DNA of 64,000 nucleotides. Source: Mesorhizobium plurifarium (GTDB lineage Bacteria > Pseudomonadota > Alphaproteobacteria > Rhizobiales > Rhizobiaceae). The stretch is from positions 186,165 through 250,164 of the forward strand of contig CCNB01000007.1 in NCBI GenBank assembly GCA_000824785.1, read 5' to 3'. Shown one piece after another: positions 25,981 through 34,617 of this stretch. The notes under the pieces were generated by a model, which saw only the letters and a list, made by a program, of their open reading frames with translations, had not been told where the DNA came from and did no database searches. How positions within the stretch are numbered: the stretch's first letter is position 1; every line of letters starts with the position of its first letter. The position numbers and the translations under genes were made by a program.

Positions 25981-26813
25981 GCGGCCCGCCTCGACGCGAG
26001 CGCATCGCCGATCAGCGAGAAGGCGGTGGCGGTCAGCATGATCATGGTGCCGGGAAAAACCAGATACCACCAGGCCGAGCCGAAATAGGGGCGCGAGTCG
26101 CGGATCAGCAGACCCCATTCCGGCGTCGGCGAATTGGCGCCGAGGCCGAGGAAGGAAAGGGCGGTGACGGCGACCAGCGCGTAGCCGATGTCGGTGGTGA
26201 CGCGCACATTCACCTCCTGGACGACGAAGGGGATGATGTGGCGGCGCAGGATGGTCATCTCCGACACGCCGAGCGCGCGGGCGGCCTCGACATGCGGCCG
26301 CTCGCGCAGGCGCAGCACCTCGCCGCGCACCAGCCGCGCATAGCCCGGCCACCAGATGATGGCGAGCGACAGCGCCACGCTGTCGAGCCCACGCCCGATC
26401 GAGGCGGCGACGGCGAGCGCCAGCACCAGCGCCGGGAAACCGAAGAACAGGTCGACAATGCGCATCATCAGATTGTCGATGCCCTGGCGCGCCATGCCGG
26501 AGACCGCGCCATATATCACGCCGAACAGGGCGGAAGCGAAGACGATGGCGATCGCCACGCCAAGCGAATAGCGGGTGCCGTAGACGATGCGCGAGAAGAC
26601 ATCGCGGCCGCCTTCGTCCGTGCCGAAGATATGGGTGAGGCTCGGCGGCTTCAGCCGGTCGGCCATGGCAAGCGCGATCGGGTCGTGCGGCGCGATCAGG
26701 CCGGGCAGAAGCGTGAAGGCGGCCAGGATCACCAGCACCAGCAGCGCGAGGGGCAAGAGCACGCCCTTCGGCCTCGCGATGGTCCGGCGCGTGGGCTGGG
26801 TGGAAATGCTCAT
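25977..26813 (-). CDS. Dipeptide-type ABC transporter, permease (DppC-like)
   Basis: This 278-aa inner-membrane permease has an N-terminal cytoplasmic tail and first helix (GVLLPLALLVLVILAAFTLL), a periplasmic domain with HIFGTDEGGRDVFSRIVYGTRYSLGV, the hallmark of DppC/OppC, then five helices and the ATPase-docking loop EAARALGVSEMTILRRHIIP at about 165-185. It is coupled by overlaps to both neighbours. Confidence 0.92.
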   Translation of the reverse strand: MSISTQPTRRTIARPKGVLLPLALLVLVILAAFTLLPGLIAPHDPIALAMADRLKPPSLTHIFGTDEGGRDVFSRIVYGTRYSLGVAIAIVFASALFGVIYGAVSGMARQGIDNLMMRIVDLFFGFPALVLALAVAASIGRGLDSVALSLAIIWWPGYARLVRGEVLRLRERPHVEAARALGVSEMTILRRHIIPFVVQEVNVRVTTDIGYALVAVTALSFLGLGANSPTPEWGLLIRDSRPYFGSAWWYLVFPGTMIMLTATAFSLIGDALASRRAA

Positions 26814-27826
26814 GAGCCGACACTCTGCACGCGCGGATCGATCACCGGATAGAGAAGATCCATCACCAGGTTGATGATGACGAAGCCGGCCGTCGAGACG
26901 ATCGCCAGCGCGATCACCGGCGAATAGTCGAAGACCTGGAACGACTGGTAGGCGTAGAGGCCGATGCCGGGCCAGTCGAAGATGACCTCGACCAGGATCA
27001 CCCAGCTGATCATGTAGCCGAACTGCATGGTGGTCGCCGTCAGGATCGGCGACAGCGCATTGCGCAAGATGTGCTTGAACAGGATGCGGTTGGGCGACAG
27101 GCCCTTGCCGCGCGCCGTGCGCACATAAAGCCGGCTTTGCTCCTGGATGAGGGCGGCGCGTGACAGCCGCGTGCCGACCGCGAGCAGGTTGACGACAATG
27201 GTCGCGGCGGGAAGCGTCAGATGCTTCAGGCTGGCGAGAAAGGCCGAGAGGCTGCCGGCCAGCAGGGAGTCGACCAGCAGGAAGCCACTGACCACGGGTG
27301 GCGCCGTCTCGCGGATCGGGAAGCGCGCGCCGAGCGGCAGCCAGTGTAATTTGTAGAAAAAGAAGAACTGCAGCGTCATGCCGAGCCAGAATACCGGGAT
27401 GCCGGTGCCGACCATGGTGACGAGGCGGATTGCGCCGTCCACCGCGCCGCCGGGGCGGCGGGCGGCGAGCACCGCCAGCGAGAAGCTGACCGCCAGATAA
27501 AGGACGAAGCTGACGATCAGGAGTTCCAGCGTCGCCGGCAGATACTGCTTGAGGTCGGTGCTGACGCTGCGGCGCGTGCGGATGGACTCGCCGAGGTCCC
27601 CCTTGGCGAGGCCGATCATGTAGGAAGCGAATTGCTCCGGCAGCGGCCGGTCGAGACCGTGCTCGACGCGGATGCGCTGCACGGTCTCCTCGGAGGCGTT
27701 CTGGCCGGCCAGGAAGGCGGCAGGGTCGGCCGGAACGACACGGCTGAGGAAGAAGGTTATGACCGCGACGGCGATGAGGACGACAAGACCCCAGACCAGA
27801 CGCTTCAACAGGAAGGCGATCACCAC
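26810..27826 (-). CDS. Dipeptide-type ABC transporter, permease (DppB-like)
   Basis: This 338-aa inner-membrane permease has six predicted helices. The N-terminal FLLKRLVWGLVVLIAVAVITFFLSRVVPADPA is typical of DppB/OppB, and the docking loop YVRTARGKGLSPNRILFKHILRNALSP is at about 230-257. Two adjacent GTG codons (27826 and 27823) could serve as the start; no strong ribosome site discriminates between them. It lies 27 bases after the binding-protein gene. Confidence 0.9.
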   Translation of the reverse strand: MVIAFLLKRLVWGLVVLIAVAVITFFLSRVVPADPAAFLAGQNASEETVQRIRVEHGLDRPLPEQFASYMIGLAKGDLGESIRTRRSVSTDLKQYLPATLELLIVSFVLYLAVSFSLAVLAARRPGGAVDGAIRLVTMVGTGIPVFWLGMTLQFFFFYKLHWLPLGARFPIRETAPPVVSGFLLVDSLLAGSLSAFLASLKHLTLPAATIVVNLLAVGTRLSRAALIQEQSRLYVRTARGKGLSPNRILFKHILRNALSPILTATTMQFGYMISWVILVEVIFDWPGIGLYAYQSFQVFDYSPVIALAIVSTAGFVIINLVMDLLYPVIDPRVQSVGS

Positions 27827-27853
27827 CGTGCCGTCCGCATGCTCACCCCGCTG

Positions 27854-29386
27854 TTACTTGCTGTACATTTCCCAGAACCGGGCGTTGATGTACTCGGCCG
27901 GATCGATGCGGTAGCCGCCGATACGGTCAGGCTCGGGCACCACGGTCTTCGGCCGCGCGGTCCAGATGATGTAGTGCGAGTTCACCACGATATCGGCCGC
28001 CTGCTTGAGCAGCTTGCCGCGCTCGGCGGCGTCCGAAATCGTCGGCAGCTTCGCCACGAGGTCCTGCAGCGTCTGGTCGAAGAATTTGCCCGAATTGTAG
28101 AACCCGCCCTTGAGGTAATGCGCGGAGAAGAACTTGGTCGCATCCGAAGGGCTGAGGTTCGCGTTGCCGAGCACGAAGCAGTTGCTCCTGTCGGATTTGA
28201 TGGCGGTGATCGCCTCGACGAAGGGCTGCTCCTCGATCTCGACAGTGACGCCGAGCTGCTGGGCCGAGGATTGAAGCACGGTCGCGGCGAAACGGAATTC
28301 CGGGAAGCCGGCGGGCACCGAGCACTTCATCTTGGCGTTGGCGAGACCGGATTTGGCAAGCGCCGCCTTGGCGCCGTCGAGATCGGTCTTGATTTCGACC
28401 TCTTCCTTTTCCGGACTGCCGGGGAACCAGGAGGGGACCGGGCCGCGGCCGACTTCGGCCTTGCCCTGGAAGGATTGCACCATGGCGTTATAGTCGAACG
28501 CCTTGACCAGCGCCTCGCGGAAATCCTTGTTGTTGGTCGGCGCCAGATCCATGTTGAGATAGATCGCCGGCCAGGCCCACAGATTGTTGCCTTCGACCAG
28601 ATGGAAGCCGCTGCTGGTGCCGATGCGCAGCGCCTCGTCGAGCGGCACGAAATTGGCGAGGTCGAACTCGCCGCCCTCAAGGCCGCGGGCGCGGTTGGCG
28701 CCGTCGGTGACGAAACGGTCGAGCACGCGGTCGAACGGCTTTTCCGGGAACTTGCCCCACCATTTGTCGTTGCGCTTCAACTCGATCTGGGTGCCGCGTG
28801 TCCAAGACACGAATTCGTAAGGACCGGTGCCGTTGGCGTTCTCGTTGAACCATGCCTGGCCGAGGTCGTCCTTGTGCTTGGCGATGTCCTCGTCGGACAG
28901 CATCTCGATGCGGCTGAGGTTGGAGGCGAGGAAGACTGTCGGCGCCTTGGTCTCGATCTTGACGGTCTTGGGATCGACCACCGTGACGCTGGCGATGTCG
29001 TCGACCAGATAGGACTGCCCCTGGCCGATCTTCAGCAGCCGGTCGAGCGTCGCCTTGACGTCGTTGGCGTCAAAGGCGGTGCCGTCGTGGAAGGTGACGC
29101 CGTCGCGCAGCTTGAAGGTCCAGACCTTGCCATCCTGTTTCCATTCCGTCGCCAGCGCCGGCAGCAATTTGGATGGGTCATCAAGGTCGAAATCGACCAG
29201 TCGATCGTAGATGTTGCGGGTGACCGTGAACTCCCAGTTCACATTGGCCTTGGCCGGGTCGATTGTGCTCGGCTCGCCGGCATCGGCATAGACGAAGGTG
29301 GACGCGTCGTCGGCGAAGGCAGAGTAGGAGACGCCGCCCATCAAGAGGCCGAGCGCCAGTCCCAAAATCCCATTGCGAAGCTTCAT
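27854..29386 (-). CDS. Dipeptide-type ABC transporter, periplasmic binding protein (SBP family 5)
   Basis: This 510-aa secreted receptor has a signal peptide (MKLRNGILGLALGLLMGG, cleavage near SAFA-D). The family 5 core follows, with DPAKANVNWEFTVTRNIYDRLVDFD and WKFKLRDGVTFHDGTAFDANDVKATLDRL. It is the first gene of a seven-gene leftward operon ending with the formamidase-like gene. AGGGGAG precedes the ATG. A perfect 12-base palindrome lies 39 bases upstream (29425-29436). Ligands of this family include peptides, nickel, opines and other large polar molecules. Confidence 0.92.
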   Translation of the reverse strand: MKLRNGILGLALGLLMGGVSYSAFADDASTFVYADAGEPSTIDPAKANVNWEFTVTRNIYDRLVDFDLDDPSKLLPALATEWKQDGKVWTFKLRDGVTFHDGTAFDANDVKATLDRLLKIGQGQSYLVDDIASVTVVDPKTVKIETKAPTVFLASNLSRIEMLSDEDIAKHKDDLGQAWFNENANGTGPYEFVSWTRGTQIELKRNDKWWGKFPEKPFDRVLDRFVTDGANRARGLEGGEFDLANFVPLDEALRIGTSSGFHLVEGNNLWAWPAIYLNMDLAPTNNKDFREALVKAFDYNAMVQSFQGKAEVGRGPVPSWFPGSPEKEEVEIKTDLDGAKAALAKSGLANAKMKCSVPAGFPEFRFAATVLQSSAQQLGVTVEIEEQPFVEAITAIKSDRSNCFVLGNANLSPSDATKFFSAHYLKGGFYNSGKFFDQTLQDLVAKLPTISDAAERGKLLKQAADIVVNSHYIIWTARPKTVVPEPDRIGGYRIDPAEYINARFWEMYSK

Positions 29387-29424
29387 TGTTCTCCCCTTAT
29401 TTTTGACCTCTGGAAATAGAATAT

Positions 29425-29436
29425 ATCATATATGAT
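29425..29436. promoter_or_regulatory. Palindromic operator upstream of the dipeptide-type ABC operon
   Basis: ATCATATATGAT is a perfect 12-base palindrome, 39 bases before the binding-protein start and inside a longer AT-rich tract (AATATATCATATATG). It matches the reversed site at 32405-32418 (GATATATCATGTAT) at 12 of 14 positions. The likely binder is the FCD regulator at 29605, whose gene lies between these two sites. Confidence 0.6.
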
Positions 29437-29604
29437 GAAGGTCGCAAGCGCGCATCACGACGTTTCCGCGCTGCGCGGCCGACTGCGAAATCGAGGACAG
29501 ACGCAACGTGGAGGCGCGGCGAAAGGGCTGAGCCCCAGAGCCAATCCGGGAGATTGTCCCGGATGGAGCGGGTTCTGGATTTTGAGGTACGGGAGGGGGC
29601 TGGA

Positions 29605-30315
29605 CTAGCGCCGCGACCGCCGCGGCGGCTCGTCTTCGGCGTCTTCCTTGCTCTCGATCGCCGCGAGGTGCTCGACGAATTTGCGGCCGCCTTCGATCAG
29701 GTCCTGCTCGAAGGCGCGCCGCAGCGCCGCTTCGTCCTTGGCGCGCAGGGCTGCGATCACATTGACGTGCTGGTGCCGGCCTTCATAGGTCGGGTGGCCG
29801 TGAGGGTAGAGCAGGCTGAGCAACGGACCGGCCTGGATCCACAATCTCTCGATCATCTCGATCAAATGCGGCATTTCCGATTTGCGATGGACGGCGAAGT
29901 GGAAGTCGTAATTGTGCTGAAGCGCGGCCGCGTAGTCCTTGGTGCGCTCGGCCTCGATCAGCTTCTTATGGATGTCTTCGAGGGTTTTCAGGAACGGCTC
30001 GTCGATATGCGGCATCGCCTTTGAAGCGGCATAGGGCTCGAGCACCAGCCGGATGTCGCGCAGCTCCAGATATTCCTTGAGGCTGATCCGCCGCACACGG
30101 ATGTAGTAGCCCGGCTTCATCTCCAGCGCGCCGTCCTTGACGAGCTGGAAGATGGCTTCGCGCACCGGCGTCTCGCTGGTGCCGAGCTGCTGGGCGAGGT
30201 CGCGGATCTTCAGCCGGTCGCCCGGATGCAGCCTCGCCGACATAAGCTCCTGGCGCAGGCGCAGGTAGATCTGCGAGGACAGGCTTGTGGCCTGAATCTC
30301 AGGCAGGTTCTGCAT
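29605..30315 (-). CDS. GntR-family regulator, FCD subfamily (LGTS-TPVREA class)
   Basis: This 236-aa regulator has recognition helix LGTSETPVREAI at about 44-55 and an FCD domain with YDFHFAVH at about 130-137 supplying metal-ligand Asp and His. A charged Arg/Glu tail ends the protein. It is flanked on the left by the dipeptide-type operon and on the right by otnC/otnK, all on the minus strand. The two similar palindromes at 29425 and 32405 bracket this region, so it probably controls both operons. Confidence 0.88.
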   Translation of the reverse strand: MQNLPEIQATSLSSQIYLRLRQELMSARLHPGDRLKIRDLAQQLGTSETPVREAIFQLVKDGALEMKPGYYIRVRRISLKEYLELRDIRLVLEPYAASKAMPHIDEPFLKTLEDIHKKLIEAERTKDYAAALQHNYDFHFAVHRKSEMPHLIEMIERLWIQAGPLLSLLYPHGHPTYEGRHQHVNVIAALRAKDEAALRRAFEQDLIEGGRKFVEHLAAIESKEDAEDEPPRRSRR

Positions 30316-30442
30316 TTCAGCGGACTCGCTTTTGCATCTGGCCGACTGTCTTCATGACCACACAGCACCAGGCATGTCCATATCGCGGCCCAGGGCGCGT
30401 TCGAAAATCCGGTTCATATCCAGTTCCTTGCGCCCACACCCG

Positions 30443-31093
30443 TCAGCCGGGCAGCAAACCCGTTCCGTAGTTGCCGTAGCGCTTGCCGACACGCGCCATT
30501 TCCTCTTCAGGGAGCAGCACCGGCGCGCCAGCTTGCAATGCCATCAGATACTGGCGCGCCAGGGTTTCGAGTTTCACCGTGGTCTGGAACGCGGCTTCCA
30601 GCGTCTTGCCGATGGCGATCATGCCGTGGTTGGCGAGCAAACAGGCGGTGCGATCCTTGAGCGCCTCGACCGCCGACGTTCCGAGGTCGGCCGTGCCGAA
30701 GGTGGCGTAGCGAGCGCAGCGCACATCGGTGCCGCCGAAGGCCGCGACCATGTAGTGAAACGACGGCAGCGGCTTGCACAGACATGCCAGCGCAACGCAA
30801 GCATCGGCATGGGTATGGATCACCGCGTTGGCGGCCGGGTAGGCATTGAGGATCGCGGCATGCATGTGCCATTCGCTGGACGGGATGCCTTCACCCATGA
30901 CGACACCAGCGGCATCGACATGGACGAGCCGGTCCGGCGTGAGATTGGCGCTGTTTGCTCCGGTCGGGGTGATCAGCATGCCGCCGGATACGCGGCGGCT
31001 CACATTGCCGCTGTTGCCGTGGTTGAAGCCTTTCTCCTGCAGGCGGTGGACTGTCTCGATAATGGCGTTGGGCAGATTGTCTTCGTTGATCAT
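30443..31093 (-). CDS. otnC: Class II aldolase family, 3-oxo-tetronate 4-phosphate decarboxylase-like
   Basis: This 216-aa zinc enzyme of the class II aldolase/adducin fold has GNSGNVSRR at about 26-34 (phosphate site), the metal triad His-x-His in VIHTHADAC at about 91-99 and the third His in LLANHGMIAIG near 152. OtnC decarboxylates 3-oxo-tetronate 4-phosphate to dihydroxyacetone phosphate after OtnK phosphorylation. Its immediate partner upstream is an OtnK-like kinase with start/stop overlap, the strongest argument for this assignment over fuculose- or ribulose-phosphate aldolase. Confidence 0.78.
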   Translation of the reverse strand: MINEDNLPNAIIETVHRLQEKGFNHGNSGNVSRRVSGGMLITPTGANSANLTPDRLVHVDAAGVVMGEGIPSSEWHMHAAILNAYPAANAVIHTHADACVALACLCKPLPSFHYMVAAFGGTDVRCARYATFGTADLGTSAVEALKDRTACLLANHGMIAIGKTLEAAFQTTVKLETLARQYLMALQAGAPVLLPEEEMARVGKRYGNYGTGLLPG

Positions 31094-32370
31094 CAGGGCT
31101 CCGGATGCCGCATGGATTCCAGCGTCGGCAAGAACATGTCCACAGGCCCCAGCTTTCCGGATTTGAGGCTGAGGGCGACGATCTCGCCATCTTCCGTCGT
31201 CGCGCGGGCGATGCCTGGCCCCTGGTAGGCGCCGATCCTCAAGCGATCTATTCCGAGTTGCTCGACGACCGTCCCGGACGTCTCGCCGCCCGCGACGAGG
31301 AAGCGCCGGACGCCGCGCTTGCGCAATTCCACGGAGAGCCGGCCGAGAATAGCCTCGGCGAAGCTTGCCGCGCCTTCGCGCCCATGTCTTGCCTGCGCAG
31401 TATTGACCTGCTCCGGACCGGCTGAGGTGGCGATCGCGATCGGACCGCCTTCAAGATGTGTGCCCGCCCAGGCGAGCGCCGTCTCAACCGCCGCATCGAC
31501 GCTTCCGGCCGAAGCGATGTCGATGCGGTGCACCGGCCTTGCCTGTTCGAATGCCGCGAGCTGCTCCAGCGTCCGTTCCGCACAACTGCCGGCCAGCACG
31601 ACACCGGGGCTTTCGACCGCCGGCAGGGGGCGCTTCGGCGGCGCGTCGTCCAGCCAGCCGCGCTTGCGCCAAAGCGCGGGGTAGTGGCGGATGACCGGCG
31701 CGTTGCCGGTCATCAGCGGCCAATCGACGGTGAGCGCCGCGACCGCGGCAAGATCGTCGGCATAGATCGCGTCCATGATGACGTGCCGGATACCTTGCGC
31801 GACCAGCTGGTCGACATAGGCTTGCCGGATGGAAGGCTCGGCCCGCACGACATTGTGCGGCAACAGGCCAACAGGGAGCTTCGACTGCCGCTGCAGCACG
31901 CGCACCAGGTTGGGATCGATCATCGGGGTCAGTGGATCGAACCGTTTCGGTGATTCCGACACGAGTTGGGCGCCGACGAAGAGATGGCCCTGGAAGACGC
32001 TGCGCGCGAGATCTCCGGAGCTCGGGCAGAAGCCGGTTTGGGAAGCACGCGTCAGGGCAAGCAGCCTATCGGCCACCGGGCCGATATTGCCGTCGTCGGT
32101 GGAATCGAAGGTTGCGCAATATTTGAAGAACAGCCGCCTCACGCCGATGTCGAGCAGCCGCTGTGCCGCATCTTCCGATTTCCGAACGGCCTCGGCGGCG
32201 GGAACGACGCGGGTCTTTTGCGCGACGACCACGGCGGGCGAGTTGGCGAAATGCCGGACCAGGGCAGGCCTGGTCACGAAACCGCAGTCGACGCCGAGCG
32301 CCACCAGCATCGCGGCGGTTTCCATGCCGCCCGTGAGATCGTCGGCGACGATGCCGATGATAGGCTGCAT
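31093..32370 (-). CDS. otnK: Four-carbon acid sugar kinase family (OtnK-like, DUF1537)
   Basis: This 425-aa sugar-acid kinase has the N-terminal domain starting IIGIVADDLTGGMETAAML (the DDLTGG motif at about 9-14 is the acid-sugar site), FKYCATFDSTDDGNIGPV, and a C-terminal nucleotide domain with FLVAGGETSGTVVEQLG. The ATG at 32370 has GGAG five bases upstream; a GTG at 32379 is the alternative. It phosphorylates a four-carbon acid sugar for OtnC. The usual dehydrogenase (LtnD/DtnD) and isomerase OtnI are not present in the window, so the pathway is incomplete here or the substrate differs. Confidence 0.82.
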   Translation of the reverse strand: MQPIIGIVADDLTGGMETAAMLVALGVDCGFVTRPALVRHFANSPAVVVAQKTRVVPAAEAVRKSEDAAQRLLDIGVRRLFFKYCATFDSTDDGNIGPVADRLLALTRASQTGFCPSSGDLARSVFQGHLFVGAQLVSESPKRFDPLTPMIDPNLVRVLQRQSKLPVGLLPHNVVRAEPSIRQAYVDQLVAQGIRHVIMDAIYADDLAAVAALTVDWPLMTGNAPVIRHYPALWRKRGWLDDAPPKRPLPAVESPGVVLAGSCAERTLEQLAAFEQARPVHRIDIASAGSVDAAVETALAWAGTHLEGGPIAIATSAGPEQVNTAQARHGREGAASFAEAILGRLSVELRKRGVRRFLVAGGETSGTVVEQLGIDRLRIGAYQGPGIARATTEDGEIVALSLKSGKLGPVDMFLPTLESMRHPEP

Positions 32371-32404
32371 TTTCTCCACGTCCCCGAACTATTGTGCGCG
32401 GATG

Positions 32405-32418
32405 ATACATGATATATC
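32405..32418. promoter_or_regulatory. Operator-like site between otnK and the GSA-aminomutase-like gene
   Basis: ATACATGATATATC lies in the 108-base divergent spacer. Its reverse complement, GATATATCATGTAT, matches the palindrome at 29421-29434. The site is positioned to regulate both otnKC and the gene at 32479. Confidence 0.55.
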
Positions 32419-32478
32419 GAATGCTGCAAACAAGTCTTGGCGAGTCGGGCGGAACGACGCCAGACGGGGCATCTTTCC

Positions 32479-33705
32479 ATGGACCAGCATTCAAAGAGCA
32501 TCGACGGCGCCTTGCGTGCCCGGGCACAGCGCGTCATCCCCGGCGGCATGTGGGGGCATCAGAATGCACCGCGTCTGCCGGCCGGCTATCCGCAATATTT
32601 CTCCCGGGCGCAAGGGTGCCGGACCTGGGACGCGGACGGCCGCGAATATATCGATTTCCTCTGCGGCTGGGGGCCGATGATCCTGGGCTATGGCGATGCC
32701 GACGTCGAGGCGGCGGCTGACAGGCAGCGCGCGCTTGGCGATGCGATGAACGGGCCGAGCGAACGGCTCGTCGAATTGGCGGAACTGATGGTCGAGACCG
32801 TTCCGCATGCCGATTGGGCGATGTTCTCCAAGAACGGCACCGACGCCACGACCGCCTGCCTGACGATCGCTCGCGCGGGCACCGGGCGCCGCAAGATCCT
32901 GGTCGCGCGCGGCGCCTATCACGGCGCCATTCCGTGGTGCTCGCCATCGGTTGCGGGCGTTACCGAGGAAGACCGCGCGCATCTGGTCTATTACAACTAC
33001 AACGATGTCGAGAGCCTCGAGGCCGCGGCCGAGCTGTGCAAAGGCGATCTCGCCGCGATACTGGTCTCGGCTTTCAAGCACGACCTTGGCAAGCCGCATG
33101 AATTGCCGACCGTGGCGTTCGCGCGAAAGGCCCGCGCGCTCGCCGACGGCGCCGATGCCGCGCTGATCGTCGACGACGTGCGCGCAGGCTTCCGCCTCGA
33201 CATGGGCGGCAGCTGGGAAACGGTCGGCGTGCGGCCCGACATGGCCGCGTGGAGCAAGGCGATCGCCAACGGCCATGCGCTGGCCGCCGTCACCGGCAAC
33301 GACCGCTTTCGCGAAGGCGCGACACGCATCTTCACCACCGGCTCCTTCTGGACCGCCGGCGTATCGATGGCGGCCGCGATCGCAACGATCCGGAAGCTCA
33401 GCGCGGTCGATGCCGTGGCGCATATGCGGGCCATGGGCCAGCGCCTCCGCGACGGTCTCGACGCGCAGGCGCGGAAGCACGGCGTGCCCCTGCGGCAAAG
33501 CGGGCCTGTGCAGATGCCGGTGCTTTTGTTCGAGAACGATGTCGATCGCAAGCTCGGCGACACGTTCTGCCTGGAAGCGCTCGCCCGCGGCGTCTACCTA
33601 CATCCGGCGCACACGCTGTTCCTGTCGGCTGCCCACCAGGAGGCCGATATCGACAAGGCGCTGGCGGTGACGGACGAGGCTCTGGCAGCGGTCGCGCGGC
33701 TATAG
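32479..33705 (+). CDS. Class III aminotransferase, glutamate-1-semialdehyde 2,1-aminomutase-like
   Basis: This 408-aa fold-type I PLP enzyme is related to HemL. The N-terminus has RVIPGGMWGHQNAPR, then DGREYIDFLCGWGPMILGYGD; the PLP lysine is K260 in AAWSKAIANGHALAAV, and the DDVR motif near 233 replaces the usual DEV. The housekeeping HemL keeps GTTLGGNPL-type loop residues that are not seen here, so this is a catabolic paralog acting on an amino or oxo acid. It is divergent from otnK and convergent with the next GntR gene. Confidence 0.82.
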   Translation: MDQHSKSIDGALRARAQRVIPGGMWGHQNAPRLPAGYPQYFSRAQGCRTWDADGREYIDFLCGWGPMILGYGDADVEAAADRQRALGDAMNGPSERLVELAELMVETVPHADWAMFSKNGTDATTACLTIARAGTGRRKILVARGAYHGAIPWCSPSVAGVTEEDRAHLVYYNYNDVESLEAAAELCKGDLAAILVSAFKHDLGKPHELPTVAFARKARALADGADAALIVDDVRAGFRLDMGGSWETVGVRPDMAAWSKAIANGHALAAVTGNDRFREGATRIFTTGSFWTAGVSMAAAIATIRKLSAVDAVAHMRAMGQRLRDGLDAQARKHGVPLRQSGPVQMPVLLFENDVDRKLGDTFCLEALARGVYLHPAHTLFLSAAHQEADIDKALAVTDEALAAVARL

Positions 33706-33717
33706 ACCTGAGAAAGG

Positions 33718-34395
33718 TTAGGGCGCGACGAAGCCTTCGTGTCCCTGCAGGAAGCGCAGGAAATCCTCGCCGCCCAGGATGAGGTCCCGCTCCATGGCGG
33801 CGCGCGCCTTTTCCGAATTCTTCTCGCGCAAGCCCTCGATCACCGTCAGATGCTCGGCGGCGCCGACATATTTGTGCTCGCCTTCCTTGAAGAAGACAGT
33901 CAGCATCGGCCCCATCGAAACCCACAGGCTCTCGATATGGGCGACCAGCATCTCCATGCCGGAGAGCCGGTAGACGGTGAAATGGAAGTCGCGGTTGTAG
34001 CGGAATGAGAGCTCCGGATCGCCGGCCCGGTCCGCCTTCTCGAAGACTTTCTGGATGGCGGTCAGCTTATCGATGTCATCCTTGGTCGCGTTCTGCGCGG
34101 CGAGCCCGGCGGCAAGGCCTTCCAGCGACAGCCTTATGGTGCGCACCTCCATGTAGCGCGCCAGCGTCAGCGCCGGCACGGTGACGAAACGGCCCGAGCG
34201 CAGCTCCAGGCCGCGCTCGCTGACCAGCCGCAGGCAGGCTTCGCGGGCAGGGGTGACGCTGGTGCCGAGCTGGTCGGCGAGATCCTGCATCACCAGGCGC
34301 TGCCCCGGTCGGAACTGCCCCGCGATCAACCCTTCGCGAAGGGCGACATAAGCGCGCGCGGAAAGGTTGCCTTGCTCGAGCGGCTGAATGTTCAC
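33718..34395 (-). CDS. GntR-family regulator, FCD subfamily (LGTS-TPAREA class)
   Basis: This 225-aa regulator has recognition helix LGTSVTPAREACL at about 43-55 and FCD sequence YNRDFHFTVY with metal-ligand Asp and His. The start is GTG at 34395. It lies downstream of, and on the same strand as, the split transketolase genes but is separated by a palindromic repeat and its own candidate operator at 34449. It most likely controls the transketolase/aminotransferase divergon at 36477/36582, which carries the same operator motif. Confidence 0.88.
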   Translation of the reverse strand: MNIQPLEQGNLSARAYVALREGLIAGQFRPGQRLVMQDLADQLGTSVTPAREACLRLVSERGLELRSGRFVTVPALTLARYMEVRTIRLSLEGLAAGLAAQNATKDDIDKLTAIQKVFEKADRAGDPELSFRYNRDFHFTVYRLSGMEMLVAHIESLWVSMGPMLTVFFKEGEHKYVGAAEHLTVIEGLREKNSEKARAAMERDLILGGEDFLRFLQGHEGFVAP

Positions 34396-34448
34396 GGCAA
34401 AGGTCTCCTCGGCATTGTTGTGTGGCGTCTTCTGCCGGCGGTGATTCT

Positions 34449-34461
34449 ACAAGATATAACC
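34449..34461. promoter_or_regulatory. TATATCTTATA-type operator upstream of the GntR gene at 33718
   Basis: ACAAGATATAACC (reverse complement GGTTATATCTTGT) lies 54 bases upstream of the regulator start. It resembles the sites at 36518, 46815 and 48361, which suggests autoregulation or cross-regulation within this group. Confidence 0.5.
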
Positions 34462-34500
34462 AATAGACGCTTTTTTCTTCACTGTATTGTAGAGCCTGCT

Positions 34501-34617
34501 AGAGCAGGATGACGTTTCGTTGAATCGTCATCCTGCCCAGCTCTTTGTTGGAGCATGATCTTTCCCGAACCGGTTCCCACTTTTGCTACGCTGACCTGCG
34601 GTTCGGGATCGTGCTCT
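34501..34617. repeat. Rhizobial intergenic mosaic repeat (two palindromes)
   Basis: Two consecutive dyads are present: GCAGGATGACG (34504-34514) with CGTCATCCTGC (34526-34536), then GAGCATGATC...CCCGAACCG (34551-34572) with CGGTTCGGGATCGTGCTC (34599-34616). This two-part architecture is that of the RIME-type elements found in many copies between genes in rhizobia. It lies between the transketolase operon end and the GntR promoter and can fold as a strong stem-loop, so it may also terminate transcription. The family call is from recognition, not a search. Confidence 0.72.

Noticed and set aside
27632-29419. 595-codon plus-strand open frame
   Set aside because: Antisense to the dipeptide-type binding protein, which has a signal peptide and family motifs; the antisense reading has none.
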